The notes under the pieces were generated by a model that did no database searches, was not told the DNA's origin, and worked only from the letters and a program-made list of their open reading frames with translations. From Glebionis coronaria (Eukaryota; Streptophyta; Magnoliopsida; Asterales; Asteraceae): DNA of 64,000 bases. The position numbers and the translations under genes are program-made. Shown here piece after piece: positions 22,129 to 34,057 of this stretch. Location of the stretch: assembly GCA_025667525.1 (NCBI GenBank), contig CM046880.1:599697452-599761451 (forward strand), given 5' to 3'. Each line of letters opens with the position of its first letter. Within the stretch, counting starts at the first letter, position 1.

Positions 22129-25034
22129 TGTGAGACCCCCAGAATCTGATATGGAACAACTAGGCAACGAGGGGGTAACACGTCATAGTACAAGAAACAA
22201 TGAATTACAGTTGACACAAAGCTGATGTAATAAAAACATGTACATTACATTGTAAAATATCAGAGTTTTACTACAAAGGTCCCAGAGTTTTATAAGCGGA
22301 AAATCTATTATTTCATCATGATTTATAACATATGGTATCAAAAAAATAGAATAAAATTATGACAGTTTTTACTAAAAGAGTCTTTTAAAAGCATCACAGA
22401 AATCTCCAAGTTGCGATAATATCCTGCGGGCTCCCATCCAATCAAAGCTAAGTAATAATACCTGAGATTAAACATGTAAAATCGTTAACATAAAGTTGAG
22501 TGATATTCAACATAAAGGTGTGGAACACAAGCATTCATTTGTAAACACGAATTAGGGAAAATGGTTATGTACAGTAACCATCGTCCGAAATTATTATTAT
22601 TATTGCAGTTCAGTTCATAAACCGAAGCTTAACTCAATGTAAGTTCCCCTGGAGAGTATTCAGCCTAAATACTCAAGTATAAACGACTATTAGTGCGTCA
22701 AGGTAATCGGGACGGGGATAGTCAATCCCAATGGATCCACCCACAATATTCGCGTTTCACGCAATGCACACAGGACAGTTAACGGTTCATGATCAGGAGA
22801 GGAAATTCAAGGCTAGACTAAAAATCAATAATAATATCGAAAGTCTGGAAAGCATACATGTTTTGGATAGCATACAAGTTCTAGATAGCATACAGTTTTT
22901 AAATGGTTGTGTTCCACCATATAAAATCTCACCCCGTTTTTAGAAACCATGTACAAGTAAAAAGAGGCTATGAACTCACCTTAGCCACGAGGTAAGTCAA
23001 TCAGGGTACTCATCAACTGAGTAGAAACAATGGCCGTGAGACGATCACCGACGATATGGATGCCCGGGGAAACACGAAAACCGCAACCTATCACAATAAG
23101 GCGCGCGTTAAGACTCGAACTCAAATATCGATATACACCAAATATAATATGACTCAAATGTTTTTAAAGTATTCATGTTTCAAAAGCATTGACACGAACC
23201 AAATGAATTCATACTAATCCATTTATTCAATAATACCCTTTCAAACACTTGTATTCCTGAAATTGACCCGTCATACGACGCCAAGTCAACGCAAGTCAAA
23301 CTATTCCTTTACCTTAATCGGACCAGTAGCTAAGTCATTTATATAATGACTAAGCACTTGATTAAGTGACCATGTCCGATGGTGAATACTCAAACTCACG
23401 CAACACAAGCATTGAACTATGTGTCCAAAATAAAATCAGCAAGTACACTCCGAATATACACACCGATCTACCCTATCTAGACTTGTCCGATTTAGATGAA
23501 AATTGGATTCTAGGTCACTTATAACCTGTATAATACCTCACCAAAGTTTGAGCCAAATTTCACACTTTAAAACCCATCAGCTCGATACTTTACTCGACTC
23601 CAAATTTGGGACAGATTGTGCACTTGTTTTATAAAACCGTTTAGACCACTTTAAAAGTATTAATTCGACAATCCGTCTTTTAAAACCACTACTAGACTCA
23701 TCAAATTAAGTTTATAGACTTTAGAAACCAGTAGTACCCATTATCTAACCAAGCCTATAATCCCCGAGATTCGACCCAAAATCAGCCACAATTTCGGATT
23801 GTGCCGACTTGCGTCTCCCGGTACACGAATACTAAGGCTTGCATAACTTTTGACTTGTAATGAGTTAAAAGCTTTATCTTATACCAAAACGAGCGTCTCG
23901 GAAATATCTACAAAAAAATCAAATAATATCAGCCTATCTCAAATCTTAAACCCACGAAAATTCTGTTCTAGACCTGGTGTCCCAAAATACACTTTTAAAA
24001 ATCATAACAAATCAATTTTCCAACCAAAACTAATCATTCCCATACCTATAGAATCACTCTACTATCATACTCATCAACTAAACACTCCTAAAAATACTTG
24101 TATGCTAAATTTAACAAAAACCCAAGATCAAAAATGTAACTTTTAACATGAAAACATGATGATCCTACCTAGATCATCACGTGCATGATGATTTTAACAT
24201 AAATCAACCATGGAATCATAAAATCTTAATAACTTGATGCATGTGTGAAAATTTAGTATCAAAAGAACCACATGATCATTTTGAACAAGGGACTTGAATT
24301 AGTTTTAGCTAGAAATTAAATTTGAGGGGTGTTTTGGGTTGTTTAGGGTGGCGGCAAAATGGAGGATGAAGGAGGGTGGAGTTTTGTTTCATGAGTGTGT
24401 GTTTTTTGTGAAGTAAAACGAGTGCTAGTTTAGGGGAAATGAATATATATTAGTGTTAGGTAATGGAGGGACTAATATTGTCAAGTTTGAGACTTGTGGA
24501 CTTAAAAGCAATTAATAGTTTAAAGGGTAGAAAATGACTATTAGTCAATCTTGAAAATATTTACGGGGCTCGGGTTTCGTAAAAATACTTTTCAAAAGTT
24601 AAAATGCATCATAAATATGATTGTATGATTTCCCGATACGACTTAATACGTAATTAAAACGAAATCATCGAAAATATTAATTATTGAAACAATCGATAAT
24701 AAAATGTAAAGTTTTGGGCATCCGTCGGTATCGTGATTCACTAGGAATTCTAGTTGTACATTGATTTTGAATAAACTCGTTGTAAAATGTACGCGGGTGA
24801 TTTTAAATCAAAAACTTTGATTTAAATAAATATAGAAAAATAAAACAAGAATTTTATAATCCATATGAAGTATTTATCAATGATCAGAAAATACTTGAAA
24901 AGTATAATTTATTAAAATTATCATGATCTCAGGATTTACATATAAAAATTTCAAGAAAATGAAATACGTTGGAAAATTTCAAAAAAACACGAATAAAATA
25001 ATAAAATAATGCTAAGAAAGTACGGGTTCTTACA
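22129..25034 (-). repeat. 3' LTR of element D
   Basis: On the plus strand it opens TGTGAGACCCCC and closes GGTTCTTACA, so on the minus strand it runs TGTAAGAACC...GGTCTCACA. It matches 30296-32606 plus 51193-51795. The small plus-strand frames at 22731-22943 and 23850-24146 also occur in the other LTR only because LTRs are duplicates; they are antisense and not considered coding. An internal repeat of GGATAGCATACA-type words is at 22845-22895. Confidence 0.95.
24441..24449 (-). promoter_or_regulatory. TATA box in the 3' LTR of D
   Basis: TATATATTC on the minus strand precedes ATTTCCCCTAAACTAGCACTCG. It is the only strong TATA-like word in the expected promoter part of the LTR. In the 5' LTR copy the equivalent lies beside the F insertion site. 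Confidence 0.55.
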
Positions 25035-25048
25035 GTCTTCCCCCCTAA
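25035..25048 (-). other. Polypurine tract of element D
   Basis: AGGGGGGAAGAC on the minus strand runs directly into the TGTAAGAACC start of the 3' LTR, as expected for the primer of plus-strand synthesis. Confidence 0.85.
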
Positions 25049-25340
25049 AGGAACTCTGGTCCCTTAGAGTTCTCTTGGAAACAGTAGAAGATGCAACAAG
25101 AGGAGGTACAAAGTGTAAAACAAATTCGTTGCTTCCCAGGTAATTTTTGCACCACGACGAACCTTAACAATTGGAATTCAATATGCTTCAGATTCTTAAC
25201 TCTTCTTCGAATAAATTTCAAACTCAGATAGAATAATAACCTATTAGTACGGAGATATCTCAAGAGATAGCATGAACACAAAAATTGCTTAAACGGACAA
25301 AGTGCGCTAAATGAACCAAGATTGTTAATCAACAAGGAGT
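25049..25340 (-). pseudogene. Relic of gypsy integrase C-terminus, element D
   Basis: On the minus strand, across two frames, one can read RRVKNLKHIEF joining to IPIVKVRRGAKITWEATN. This resembles the arginine/leucine-rich end followed by IPLVKV-W...TWE found at the C-terminus of integrase in Tekay-type plant chromoviruses, next to the polypurine tract. A 96-codon frame (25335-25045) covers part of it, but the similarity crosses frames, so the gene is dead. The call rests on a short motif recognised by eye and is moderate at best. Confidence 0.45.
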
Positions 25341-28300
25341 CGCAAACCGTGCAACTGTAAACATGACAATTTTAAAACGTAAGAATCTATTTACAAGAGA
25401 AATAGAAGGGGAAAAATGAATTACATTACAGGCTGTCAAAATCAGTTGTCTAGTATTTTGGTATTACTTTAAAACTTAGTTTTAAATATTTTCTTGATTA
25501 ACAGAAAATTTTACAAGGTATAGTGATTTAAAATCAAACTATCCATATTTAGTGAGTAAGTTGTTGCTATATCTTTTTCTTGATCAGGATTACAACGTAA
25601 AAGTAGAACAATTCAAGATAGTTATCCTGATCGGCTTAAGAACTTTTGGATGACTGTATGAAATTATCGTTAAAAACTCAGGTTTATCGTTACCATTAGA
25701 GAAAATTAGATTTTCCATGTTATTTAAAATCATTGCTAGAAATTATAAATTAATTTAATAATTTCATTATATTGAAAGTAAAGTATGATTACAGCTTGAC
25801 ATATTCTGGTTCTCAAAAGGTGACAAGACAACAACGAATATGAGACATATAAAGGTCAACAATTTGAATGCGAGCAATAACATAAGGGAATATAACGAAA
25901 GTCGTATCAATTCTATTAGCGAACATGAGTTAATAAATGTATTGATGGTATGGACAATAAGAAATAATAGATTTAGCAAGATTAATTCACGAGTGAGGTT
26001 GGAGTCACCACAACGGCTTATAGAGTTCTCGGTGGTCGATACACGATCGAAAGAGAAAAGCCACACAAAGAATTTTTTTTGAATCAAATAAAATTCTTAC
26101 GACTTGAGAGTAATTCCAGTAAAATGAACAACATTAGCAATGAAAAGCAAAATCAACACATGATTCACACGAATGAATTTCAAGAGATGAAGTCTAACAC
26201 ACTAATGACGGATACATGAAATCATTGGTCACTTCCAGTCATAACTCACTATTTGCGTCCAGCGATGTTTCGAAGGTCTACCAAAAGAGATAGAGAAGGT
26301 CGGTCGATGTAGAAGCATAACAACGTTTGAAACTTTAAAGTCTGGTATCAATGGTAAGAATTTAGGCAAATGGTAACGAAAATTATATCACGAAGGAAGA
26401 TGAGGTTACAGGTAAAACAAAGTTCGTTGAGTAAGGAAATATGTGCTTGATGCATGTACTTTGTTTAAGAAAAGATAAGGGTTCATAGGTGTATCTTGCG
26501 AACTCAACTACTCGCATAAGATGTAAAAGTTTTCAAAATTTACATTTATCTAACTTTTTAAGAAACATAATTAAAAAGTTGATTCTTGGTCAAATATTTA
26601 TGGTGACTACTATTCGGTCTCGCATGGCTCCTTCTAATTTAAGCATAGGTGATCAGGCCATGCACAATTTAGGACTAGCAATGCGATGCTCAGCTTCGTC
26701 AAACCAGTATTACATATCATATGATTTAAAATATGTATATAATAGCATTTGTAAAAACAACAAGAATCAAAATAACATATGAAACTTTTCGTCAATATCT
26801 AATTGGCTAGATGATTATATCAACAATTTTATTGTTACAAGAGTTCTTTACAAGACCAATTGTTGAACAATTTGTGAAAAGTATTGTAAAATTAATATAA
26901 ATTAATTTTATAAGATAACCTTCAAGTATCTAAAAATGCCCAAGTGTAACATTTTGTAAAATGTTTCACAAACAATACCAGTTTGAGCTTATAAGGTAAT
27001 TTATAAAATAGCGAGTGAGTTATATGAGGTTAATAAAGGGTAGTTCATCAGACAATGATGAAGTGGTCACAAGGTGATAAAGTTTTAAGAGGTTTAGCAG
27101 GAATCGTCAAGAGACACGTGTCAAGATGATAACGAACGATATGAAAGCAAGATCTTCAAACCTTGGCCTGAATCAGTGGTATGATAGAAACAAAGGACGA
27201 CAATATAGAATGACAAATAAGTCATATATAAAAGAAAGGATAAAGGAATCCGTAGGTGTGCACATCGTAATTTATTTGACAAAATACACTTTTAAGAAAG
27301 TAGAGCATCAGTTTAACAAATCACTTGATTCCTAAAAGTTCAAGATTTATGTATGACCTAGCTCAAGTTACTATTTGTAAACATTTTCAAACGCAATCAA
27401 TGTTTCATGGTTGTAAAATATCATTTGTTAAAATTTTACGAGCTCAAACGAACTAAAAAATGCTTCAATCCATTTTTTTTAATTCTATCAGTTTTGACCT
27501 TTTTAGTAAACTTTAACTTTTGGGTTTGACTAGACCAATTGATTCACTAAATGACATTTTAAGACTCGAAGTCTAGAGTAATTTGGTGTAAAACGATGTT
27601 TTGAACAACTTTCTAGGTTTACTCGAGAGTTGAAACGGATCAAAAAGGGACAAAAATGCCCTTGCATTAAATCTATCAACAAAATGATATTTTAAAAATA
27701 CGTAGAATTAAATTCTTAAATTTTACAATCCCAAATGAGCGTAACTTGTTCGTTTTTAAGATTTTCGGGTCGAATTTTTTTGGGTCCTAAAAGAACATCT
27801 CAACAAGTGGAAACATATTTTCATGTCTAAAGTTATAAAAGTATTTTATCGACACTGTTAAATTTTCTGTAAAGTTTCTGTACAAAGTATATATATATTT
27901 CTTTTACCAGCTTGAAATTAAATCTAAATTTCATAATAACTCAGAATTAATGTACACACAAGACTTGTGGATTCCATAAAGACGAAAGAGAATAAACAGT
28001 AAAATTAATCATGTAAAGAAAACGAAATATAGAAATGATTCAAGAATGCCAACGATAAACTGAGAAATCAAAAATAGCGAATGACAGCCGAGAAAGAATT
28101 AGAACATTAACGGGTTATACTCCTAGAGCGAGGAGGTTTAATGAAAAGGGAGGATACAAGTTTATAGAAGTAAATTCGTGTTCCAACCAGTCGTCACATA
28201 ATAGAGGATGAATTACAAGATAACGATGATACTTCCAAGGTAAAAACGAACGTTGAAACTCAAAATAGACATATAGAATGGTCAATGAGATAAAATGTAA

Positions 28301-29012
28301 TCCATGTACGATTGTCGTGTAAAAAGGTAACGTAATGGTCAATCAAGATTATGAAAACCCACGATATTATTCAGCACTGATTCAACGAATGCTTCGAGAT
28401 GTGTGACTCACACGATGTCTTTTAGTCTTTTTCGGAGACACATTGAGTTACACAATGGTCTATAGACTATTTTTCGAGACATCCAATCACAAATGGTCGG
28501 TAAACAATCTGGCTATCTAAATAGATATTTTAAAGAGATTTAATAATGAAAGCAACACGTACGGTAGTAAAATAAAAATCAGAAGTTTCATTGAAAGCAA
28601 CACTTATTCAATCCTGAACAATGGTATCACGAGAGTATGCACAACATGTAATAGTGAGTTGAGAAAATAGACGGTTAAAAAAGAACGAGTATATGAGGTC
28701 AGTCGTATCACGCATAAACAAGATAGCAATAGTACTCAGAAAATTGAGTAGGAAAAGTCAGCGGCACACGCGCTCCGATTACAAGTATGTAACCTCATGA
28801 CAATATAAAATCATTGTAACAGATCAATTCACAAGAACAAGAATTCAAGAAATACAGTAAGAGCAGATGTAATCACGGTAATATTCAATGATAATTCATG
28901 AAGCACATAGGCTTTGAATAGACATAGTAATTATCGTCATTAGAGTAATGTAATATTTCAACATGTAATCAGGAGAAGAAGTACTACAATGATAATTAAA
29001 AGTAAATAATAA
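25341..29012 (-). other. Interior of element D, no recognisable genes
   Basis: About 3.7 kb of very AT-rich sequence where gag-pol would be expected. Frames on either strand are short (up to 106 codons at 25767-26087) and none shows a protease, YVDD-like, RNase H or HHCC motif that I can recognise. Either the coding region has decayed beyond reading by eye or D was a non-autonomous member. Positions 28390-28510 carry an imperfect repeat (TTTTTCGGAGACACATTGAG / TTTTTCGAGACATCCAATCA). Confidence 0.6.
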
Positions 29013-30138
29013 GGGAAAATCACAAAAATATCTAATTTTTTAACCTTTCTTCACAAAATACCCATTTTTTCATCAAAAAACCAAAATACCCAAAAAAATC
29101 GCAAAAATGAACAATCTTGCGAAATAGATAAAAAAATCGAAAATTTTAGATATTTTAGATAAAAATATCGAAACTTCTCGATATTTTAATCTGAAATTTC
29201 GAAAATTTTCGATTTTTTCTGTATGTGCGTTATGTCCGAGATCTCACTCCATAGTGTTGTCCGATATTGGACAACACTTCAGTCGTCCTCTGACAATATC
29301 TTGGACAACACATAAAGTCTAGGGATATATCGGGCAACACACACAAAGTTACTGATGTGCTGATTTTCATTGAGCTTATTATCTGCTTATTGGATTACTG
29401 GAGTATTGTGTTTTTTGCTTGTTATTGATTCCCCACAACTCATTGGTTGTGGGAGTGCTCTCGGTTTCCAAGGAAACCACCAAACGAAGAAAAAAAGTGG
29501 CATATTTTTCTATGAGAACTTATAAATACTTGTTATAGTCAATTGTAAAAGTTTTCAAAAAAAGTTGTAAAAGTATACTGAGAAAATGGTGTGCTTGACT
29601 TTTGGTTGACTATTGGTTACATTTAATTGATAATATGTATCTTCAAACTCAAGTGGACCTAATATTTACCTATGCAACTGTATGATTGCATTTTTATGGT
29701 TTGAAAACTAAAACTGAACTGGGTTAAAGATCGTATAAGAAACGTTTATTACGAAAGCTTGATAGTTTTTATTAGTTGCTTAAATGGTTATTCATATTAG
29801 AATCTTGCTAGTTTTTTAAAAAATATCAAAAAAATTCGATTTTTGATTTTTGAAAAATATTAAAAAATTTAGATTTTTTCAAGAAAAATCGAAAATTATA
29901 GATATTTCTTCAAAATATCTAAAATTTTGGATTTTTTAAAAATATCAAAATTTTTAGATTTTTTCAATAAAAATCGAAAATTATAGATATTATTTCAAAA
30001 TATCTAAAATTTTCGATTTTTTATCTATTTCGCAAGATTGTTCATTTTTGCATTTTTTTGGGTATTTTGGCTTTTTGATGAAAAAATGGGTATTTTGTGA
30101 AGAATGGTTGAAAAATTGGGTATTTTTGTGATTTTCCC
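29013..30138. mobile_element. Mutator-like (MULE) non-autonomous element
   Basis: The ends are GGGAAAATCACAAAAAT and its inverse. The inverted repeats match for about 140 bp, including CAATCTTGCGAAATAGATAA. The flanks AAATAATAA at 29004-29012 and 30139-30147 are an exact 9-bp target-site duplication, the length typical of Mutator elements. It has no transposase frame. The interior includes GTTGTCCGATATTGGACAAC-type words (29255-29330) and a CCACAACTCATTGGTTGTGG hairpin (29433-29452). An 85-bp tandem duplication starts at 29871 and 29956. Confidence 0.85.
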
Positions 30139-30275
30139 AAATAATAAGGATTAGAGAGTTACCCGCGCAGATATCGAACAACAATGGCAGATTATGTGTT
30201 TGACACTTAGAAACATGAAATGTTTGAACATTCGGTTATAGACTAAGTTTTGAAAAATGACTCAGTTCCCTATAA

Positions 30276-30293
30276 CCACCGCTATGAAACCAA
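30276..30293 (-). other. Primer-binding site of element D
   Basis: TTGGTTTCATAGCGGTGG on the minus strand, two bases inside the 5' LTR. It resembles TTGGTATCAGAGC-type initiator tRNA-Met sites. Its position fixes element D on the minus strand. Confidence 0.65.
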
Positions 30294-30295
30294 TC

Positions 30296-32606
30296 TGTGA
30301 GACCCCCATAATCTGACATGAAACAACTAGGCAATGAGGGGGTAACACGTCATAGTACAAGAAACACTGAATTACAGTTGACATAAAGCTGATGTAATAA
30401 AAACATGTACATTACATCGTAAAAGATCCGAGTTTTACTACAAAGGTCCCAGAGTTTTATAAGCGGAAAATCTATTATTTCATCATGATTTATAACATAT
30501 GGTTGCAAAAAAAAATAGAATAAACTTCTGACAGTTTTTACTAAAAGAGTCTTTTAAAAGCATCACAGAAATCTCCAAGCTGCGATAATATCCTGCAGGC
30601 TCCCATCCAAGCAAAGCTAAGTAATAATACCTGAGATTAAACATGTAAAATCGTCAACATAAAGTTGAGTAATATTCATAGGTTTAACAATAAAGGTGTG
30701 GAACACAAGCATTCATTTGTAAACACGAATTAGGGAAAATGGTTATGTACAGTAACCATCGTCCAAAATTATTATTATTATTGCAGTTCAGTTCATGAAC
30801 AGAAGCTTAACTCAATGTAAGTTCCTCTAGGGAGTATTCAGCCTAAATACTCAAGTATAAACAAATATTAGTGTGTCAAGGTAATCGGGACGGGGATAGT
30901 CAATCCCAATGGATCCACCCACAATATTCGCGATTCGCGCAATGCACACAGGACAATTAACGGTTCATGATCAGGAGAGGAAACTCAAGGCTAGACTAAA
31001 AAGCAATAATAATATCGAAAGTCTGGAAAGCATACACGTTCTGGATAACATACAAGTTCTGGATAGCATACAGTTTTTAAATGGTTGTGTTCCACCATGT
31101 AAAATCTCACCCCGTGTTTAGAAACCATGTACAAGTAAAAAGGGCTATGAACTCACCTTAGCCACGAGGTAAGTCAATCACGGTACTCACCAACTGAGTA
31201 GAAACAACGGTAGTGAGACGATCACTGACGATATGGATGCCCGGGGAAACACGAAAACCGCAACCTATCACAATAAGCCGCGCGTGAAGACTCGAACTCA
31301 TATATCGATATACACCAAATATAATATGACTCAAATGTTTTCAAAGTATTCATGTTTCAAAACCATTTACACGGACCTAATGAATTCATACTAACCCATT
31401 TATTCAACAATACCCTTTCAAACACTTGTATACCTGAAATTGACCCGTCATACGACGCCAAGTCAACGCAAGTCAAACTATTCCTTTACCTTAATCGGAC
31501 CAGTAGCTAAGTCATTTATATAATGACTAAGCACTTGATTAATTCACCATGTCCGATGGTGAATACTCAAACTCACGCAACACAAGCATTGAACTATGTG
31601 TCCAAAATAAAATCAGCAAGTACACTCCGAATGTACACACCGATCTACCCTATCTAGACTTGTCCAATTTAGATGAAAATTGGATTCTAGGTCACTTATA
31701 ACATGTATAATACCTCACCAAAGTTTGAGCCAAAGTTCACACTTTAAAACCCATCAGCTCGACACTTTACTCGACTCCAAATTTGGGACAGATTGTGCAC
31801 TTGTTTTATAAAACCGTTTAGACCACTTTAAAAGTATTAATAAGACAATCCGTCTTTTAAAAACACTACTAGGCTCATCAAATTAAGTTTATAAACTTTG
31901 AACACCAGTAGTACCCATTATCTAACCAAGCCTAAAGTCCCCGACTGTCAACCCAAAATCAGCCACAATTTCGGATTGTGCCGACTTGCGTCTCCCGGTA
32001 CACGAATACTAAAACTAGCATAACTTTTGACTCGTAATGAGTTAGAAGCTCTATCTTATACCAAAACGAGCGTCTCGGAAATATCTACAACAAAATCAAA
32101 GAATCTCAGCCTATCACAAATCTTAAACTCACGAAACTTCTGTTCTAGACCTGCTATCCCAAAATACACTTTTAAAAATCATAACAAATTAATTTTCCAA
32201 CCAAAACTAATCATTCCCATACCTATAGAATCACTCTACTATCATACTAATCAACCAAACACTCCTAAAAACACTTGTATGATAAATTTAACAAAAACGC
32301 AAGATCAAAAATGTAACTTTTAACATGAAAACATGATGATCCTACCTAGATCATCACATGCATGATGATTTAAACATAAATCAACCATGGAATCATAAAA
32401 TCTTAATAACTTGATGCATGTGTGAAATTTTAGTATCAAAAGAACCACAAGATCATTTGGAACAAGGGACTTGAATTAGTTTTAGCTAGAAATTAAATTT
32501 GAGGGGTGTTTTGGGTTGTTTAGGGTGGCGGCAAAATGGAGGATGAAGGAGGGTGGAGTTTTGTTTCATGAGTGTGTGTTTTTTGTGAAGTAAAACGAGT
32601 GCTCGT
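30296..32606 (-). repeat. 5' LTR of element D, inner part
   Basis: Homologous to 22129-24429 of the other LTR, from TGTGAGACCCCC to the CTAGT site (here CTCGT), where element F inserted. A duplicate of the small antisense frames of the other LTR is at 30909-31121 and 32027-32323. A conserved AAGGTGAGTTCATAGCC (minus strand) occurs at about 31146-31162. Confidence 0.95.
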
Positions 32607-33080
32607 TGTTGGGTCCACTAGATATAGATATTGCAGCCTGTTAAGGATGGTGAACGACTTCTGTAATCACAAGTCTATTCACAGAGAGACTCTAGATGAA
32701 ACACACGGTATAAGTGTGGAATACGAATACTATGAACAAGAAGAAACATAATAACCAAATAACTTGATCCTTACTAAGGATTTCTACTACTAATATGAAA
32801 TGAATAATGTTTGATGAAGGTGTGTCTAACCCTTCTGCCAATGGTTCCTTTTATACTACAAGGAAACCCTAATACTCTATTAAACCAAAACGTGTAACTT
32901 CTGATATGCATATCCTTTCCTAACATATCTTATGCATATCCTAACAAACTACTTAGAATAATAATGTTTGACCTTCTACTAGACCAAGAGCATGTGTTGC
33001 TCCTACTACTACTAGGACCAGGAGGAACTACATACCTCCTAGCATACCTATTACAAATGTCTATTACAGAGGTCCTAACA
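32607..33080 (-). repeat. 3' LTR of element F
   Basis: Opens TGTTGGGTCC and closes GGTCCTAACA on the plus strand. It is homologous to 50721-51192 and to the LTRs of C and E. The TATA box TATAAAAGG is on the minus strand at 32847-32855. Confidence 0.95.
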
Positions 33081-33095
33081 ATCCTCCCCTAAACT
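33081..33095 (-). other. Polypurine tract of element F
   Basis: TTTAGGGGAGGAT on the minus strand abuts the TGTTAGGACC start of the 3' LTR. Confidence 0.85.
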
Positions 33096-33339
33096 TGAAT
33101 TTGACTTTTTGAGTTCAAGTTTCCTGGTAGATCATGCAAAACAGCTTGAGGAATGAAACAGCAACACAAACAGTAGCATCATAACCATCAACATGAACAA
33201 CACAAAGACTGCTACAGCGAGTAACACCTAGAAGCTTCTTGAAAGCTTGAAACAGATCTACACCTTGTTGAATCTTTACAGCAACATGAGCAGATTTGGT
33301 GAGCCTTTACTAAGTAGTTGCTCGCTCTTGGGCTAGCTA

Positions 33340-33790
33340 GTCTTTGTGGTGGAATAAGCATCACCATGGGAGACCAGAACCTAGCCCAACTCTTAGAACG
33401 TGAATCAATGGTGTGTGGGGGTACCCTAATGATTTTGGGCAAATCATCACAGCCGTCAACGGATTTGATATGAGTCTTTACCAGAAGTCGTACCCTTCCG
33501 GACTAGCCAACTCTTAGCAATAAAGCATCAGTGAGCTGAAAACCCTATAGCTTTGAGCAAGCTATTACAGCTATCAACGGATTTGATATAGATCTTTACC
33601 AAGATCCGTACCCCCTTGGAATAGCCACTTTTTAGTCTAGGACCAAGGCAAGTGAAAACCATCCAATTTTTTGTAACCTGGCAACCATCAACGGATTTGA
33701 TAATCACACCAGAGTCGTACCCTCATGGTGAATCAACTATTTCTTGTCTGTTAAACATGGTGAGTTGAGCACCATTTGTTGTGTGGACTA
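33340..33790. repeat. 117-bp tandem repeats in the 3' region of F
   Basis: ATCAACGGATTTGATA-type words recur at 33454, 33571 and 33688. Each is followed by a GTCGTACCC or CCGTACCCCC word and each lies in a unit of about 117 bp. A fourth, more diverged unit starts near 33340 (ACCAGAACCTAGCCCAAC). The array lies between the env-like region and the polypurine tract and is noncoding. Confidence 0.75.
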
Positions 33791-34057
33791 AGTCCAACAC
33801 CAGAAGTACCTCTCAAAATAACCCAAGTGTGAAAATGCCAAGTGGATAACAATGTCATGATGGAAAAGTATAAGCAAATATTATATTATTTACAAGTTTT
33901 GAAATTCCATCACATGTTTAAAGTATAAGCAGATAGTATATAAAAGTATAACCTTTTTTTCTCTTTTTTTTAACTAAGTAAAATGTGAGTCACCAATCAC
34001 TGTACAAATTGGTGAAAAGAATGTTAGTATAACACAAGAATATAAGAACCAAACCAA

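Noticed and set aside
22731..24146. Plus-strand frames of 70 and 98 codons in the D LTR, repeated at 30909-31121 and 32027-32323
   Set aside because: Antisense to the element, conserved only as a consequence of LTR duplication, low-complexity Asn/Lys/Ser-rich composition.
29431..29455. CCACAACTCATTGGTTGTGG hairpin considered as a terminator or RNA gene
   Set aside because: A single short hairpin inside a MULE, with no tRNA, snRNA or miRNA-precursor features around it.
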